From Amylibacter sp. SFDW26 (GTDB taxonomy: Bacteria > Pseudomonadota > Alphaproteobacteria > Rhodobacterales > Rhodobacteraceae): 64,000 nucleotides of DNA. The position numbers were made by a program, and so were the translations under genes. The first letter of the stretch is position 1; every line of letters starts with the position of its first letter. Positions 62,593 to 64,000 of this stretch are shown here, one piece after another. The notes under the pieces are model-generated. The model was not told the origin of the DNA. It searched no databases and worked only from the letters and a program-made list of their open reading frames with translations. The DNA lies in NCBI RefSeq assembly GCF_009184395.1, contig NZ_WEIC01000003.1, forward strand, positions 62,001 to 126,000, read 5' to 3'.

Positions 62593-63586
62593 TCTTGCAA
62601 CAATTTGGGCCGCAATTATTGCCTTTGCCGTTTTAACTTATGTCATCTTAGACGGTTTCGATTTGGGAATTGGAATTCTATTTCCCTTCGCAGAAACAGA
62701 TCAAGACCGCGATACGATGATGAATTCCGTAGCCCCTGTTTGGGACGGGAATGAAACGTGGTTGGTCATGGGTGGTGGTGGACTATTTGCAGTTTTCCCG
62801 TTGGCCTATGCTGTCGTCATGCCCGCCCTTTATATGCCGATAACACTTATGCTGCTTGCACTTGTTTTTCGTGGTGTTGCATTTGAATATCGATGGCGCA
62901 CAGAACGTTGGAAGGGTGTTTGGGATTTCGCATTTGCAGGCGGATCATTTGTAGCGGCCCTCTGCCAAGGCATCGCATTGGGCGCATTGGTGCAAGGCAT
63001 CGAAGTCGCCGACCGCGCTTATGCGGGCGGTTGGTGGGATTGGCTGACAGCTTTTTCAATCCTGACTGGCGTGGCTGTCGTGTTTGGATATGCCCTTCTT
63101 GGATCTACGTGGCTTGTGATGAAAACATCATCTGATCTGCAAGAACAAATGCAATCGTTCAGCTGGCCATTAGCGTTTATCACATTGGCGTTGATCGGCG
63201 TTGTCAGCCTATTCACACCTTTACAAAACCCAGTTTATTTCGACCGTTGGTTTTCTTGGCCTCAATTGGGATATAGTGCTGTTGTGCCAATCTTATTGAC
63301 CTATGCAGCCTATCGTTTGTTTTGGGGGTTAAAGACCAACAAGGATATCTCGCCTTTCTTATCCACCCTTGCAATTTTCATACTTTGCTTTGCAGGCATT
63401 GGGATCAGTTTTTACCCTAACATCGTCCCACCATCCTTAAGCATTGCAGAAGCGGCAGCACCTGATGAAAGCCTTGCTTTTGCATTGGTCGGTACAGTCA
63501 TACTTATACCTATGATTTTAGCTTATACGGCTTATGCATATTGGGTTTTCCGCGGTAAAATTGACCCATCAGAGGGATACCATTGA
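62582..63586 (+). CDS. cydB: Cytochrome bd-type quinol oxidase subunit II (CydB/CioB)
   Basis: 334 residues (ATG at 62582; the next Met at 62585 has better spacing to AAGGA). Eight transmembrane helices. 'LDGFDLGIGILFPF' and 'NSVAPVWDGNETWLVMGGGGLFAVFPLAYAVVMPALYMP' are the universally conserved CydB segments. It partners subunit I. It overlaps cydA by 11 bp and the small third-subunit gene by 1 bp. Confidence 0.96.
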   Translation: MMFDLATIWAAIIAFAVLTYVILDGFDLGIGILFPFAETDQDRDTMMNSVAPVWDGNETWLVMGGGGLFAVFPLAYAVVMPALYMPITLMLLALVFRGVAFEYRWRTERWKGVWDFAFAGGSFVAALCQGIALGALVQGIEVADRAYAGGWWDWLTAFSILTGVAVVFGYALLGSTWLVMKTSSDLQEQMQSFSWPLAFITLALIGVVSLFTPLQNPVYFDRWFSWPQLGYSAVVPILLTYAAYRLFWGLKTNKDISPFLSTLAIFILCFAGIGISFYPNIVPPSLSIAEAAAPDESLAFALVGTVILIPMILAYTAYAYWVFRGKIDPSEGYH

Positions 63587-63693
63587 TGGTACAGAATACT
63601 ACAAGAAAGCTGCTATGGTTCATCGCTATTTGGTGTGCCAGCGTAACAATATTAGGAATTGTCGCATACGCAATCAAACTTGTTGTGCTTTAA
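63586..63693 (+). CDS. Small single-helix protein of the bd oxidase operon (DUF2474/CydX-like)
   Basis: 35 residues starting at an ATG whose A is the last base of the cydB stop (TGATG). Sequence begins 'MVQNTTRKLLWFIAIWCASV' and has one transmembrane helix with a short basic N-terminus and a 'KLVVL' end. This fits the DUF2474 family found after cydAB of the Cio type, with a role like CydX in stabilising the haem site. Confidence 0.8.
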   Translation: MVQNTTRKLLWFIAIWCASVTILGIVAYAIKLVVL

Positions 63694-63726
63694 AGCATAG
63701 AGTTTCAAAATTGTGTTTTGGATATA

Positions 63727-64000
63727 TTATTCTGCAGCAAAATCTATAATCGTAGCAGCCACTGCATTCTTTAAAAGAAGCACTCCACCTGCACCAAGAC
63801 CAGCGATACCCACCAATAATTCTGCATTACGAACATATTCAGCCGCAATCTCTGGTGTGCAACCAAGTTCATTGATCAGCGTATTCTCGATAAGTGTGCG
63901 TTCATCGTCACCAGAAAGCAGTTGAGCAATTCCCTCAGACGCAATGTTGCCCCCAATTACAGTGTTTTCAGCAGCAAGACCAACTAAAGCTGCACAAGTT
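63727..64000 (-). CDS. C-terminal part of an unidentified protein (cut by window end)
   Basis: The minus strand carries a frame from the window edge to a TAA at 63727-63729, giving 91 residues. It includes 'NIASEGIAQLLSGDDERTLI', 'ELGCTPEIAAEYVRNAELLV' and a hydrophobic glycine-rich stretch 'GIAGLGAGGVLLLKNAVAA' before an acidic end. Convergent with the cyd operon. No family recognised. The start is outside the window. Confidence 0.65.
   Translation of the reverse strand, partial: TCAALVGLAAENTVIGGNIASEGIAQLLSGDDERTLIENTLINELGCTPEIAAEYVRNAELLVGIAGLGAGGVLLLKNAVAATIIDFAAE

Overview
The window looks like a chromosomal segment of a marine, roseobacter-type alphaproteobacterium (order Rhodobacterales). 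This is inferred from gene families and gene neighbours, not from a marker-gene search. Base composition looks slightly below 50 % G+C by eye (not computed), low for that order. Supporting signs are a DUF1127 protein, a lolD plus single LolC/E-type permease, the short proline--tRNA ligase, an ABC-like membrane protein fused to a cyclic-nucleotide domain, and solo LuxR regulators. Most of the window is ordinary core genome. The accessory stretches are short and lie mainly at 29.8-31.2 kb, 34.7-37.0 kb and 48.6-53.2 kb.

Layout: 0-5 kb holds a tight minus-strand operon (Rieske oxygenase, 76-residue unknown protein, FAD/GcvT-type demethylating dehydrogenase) behind a GcvA-like LysR regulator, probably for methylated-amine demethylation. 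5-13 kb has an SRAP protein, a VOC/DUF952/pyrD/ArsC-like run, two PaaI-type thioesterases with a MATE exporter, two paralogous MerR regulators, a sulfotransferase and a DMT exporter. 13-22 kb carries a peptidase-like membrane protein without a catalytic motif, the lipoprotein-release transporter, proS, Ppx/GppA, Hda, an AI-2E permease and a Lin0512 pair. 22-29.8 kb has an SRPBCC protein, GST with divergent HxlR regulator, a DUF1851/Tdi1-like immunity protein, an old-yellow-enzyme-type reductase, nadK, glyA and a secreted tandem SnoaL protein. 29.8-31.2 kb is a GNAT plus membrane-anchored NYN-nuclease cassette bounded by a 30-bp direct repeat inside a terminator. Then come hom, recJ and tRNA-Glu.

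34.8-37 kb holds two divergent luxR solos, a small membrane protein and an H-type lectin. 37-48 kb has a CPA2 antiporter, a hydantoinase/oxoprolinase-family protein, AsmA, a crotonase, a 135-bp-repeat pentapeptide-like membrane protein, rimO and an XRE regulator. 48.6-53.2 kb is a patchwork: a membrane protein with an RX4H (HEPN-like) motif, two clusters of DNA/RNA hairpins, a DCC-family protein, two near-identical secreted EF-hand proteins each with its own terminator, a hemolysin-III-family protein, a GNAT, and a decayed FkbM methyltransferase. 53.2-64 kb has an IMPACT-family protein, S-formylglutathione hydrolase, the queCDEF operon behind a preQ1-I riboswitch that contains the ribosome binding site of queC, a very large ABC-like protein with a ruined ATPase, an MBL hydrolase and cydAB with a 35-residue third subunit.

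How genes work together: the queuosine precursor operon is complete from QueD to QueF and should be switched off by its own product. The Rieske/dehydrogenase operon would release one-carbon units or formaldehyde; the S-formylglutathione hydrolase and glyA in the same window could feed or drain that pool. The strongest candidates for undescribed biology are the repeat-bounded GNAT/NYN cassette, the pseudo-ATPase ABC/cNMP protein with an apparent non-AUG start, the 49.3-50.3 kb hairpin clusters, and the peptidase-like protein at 13.1 kb.
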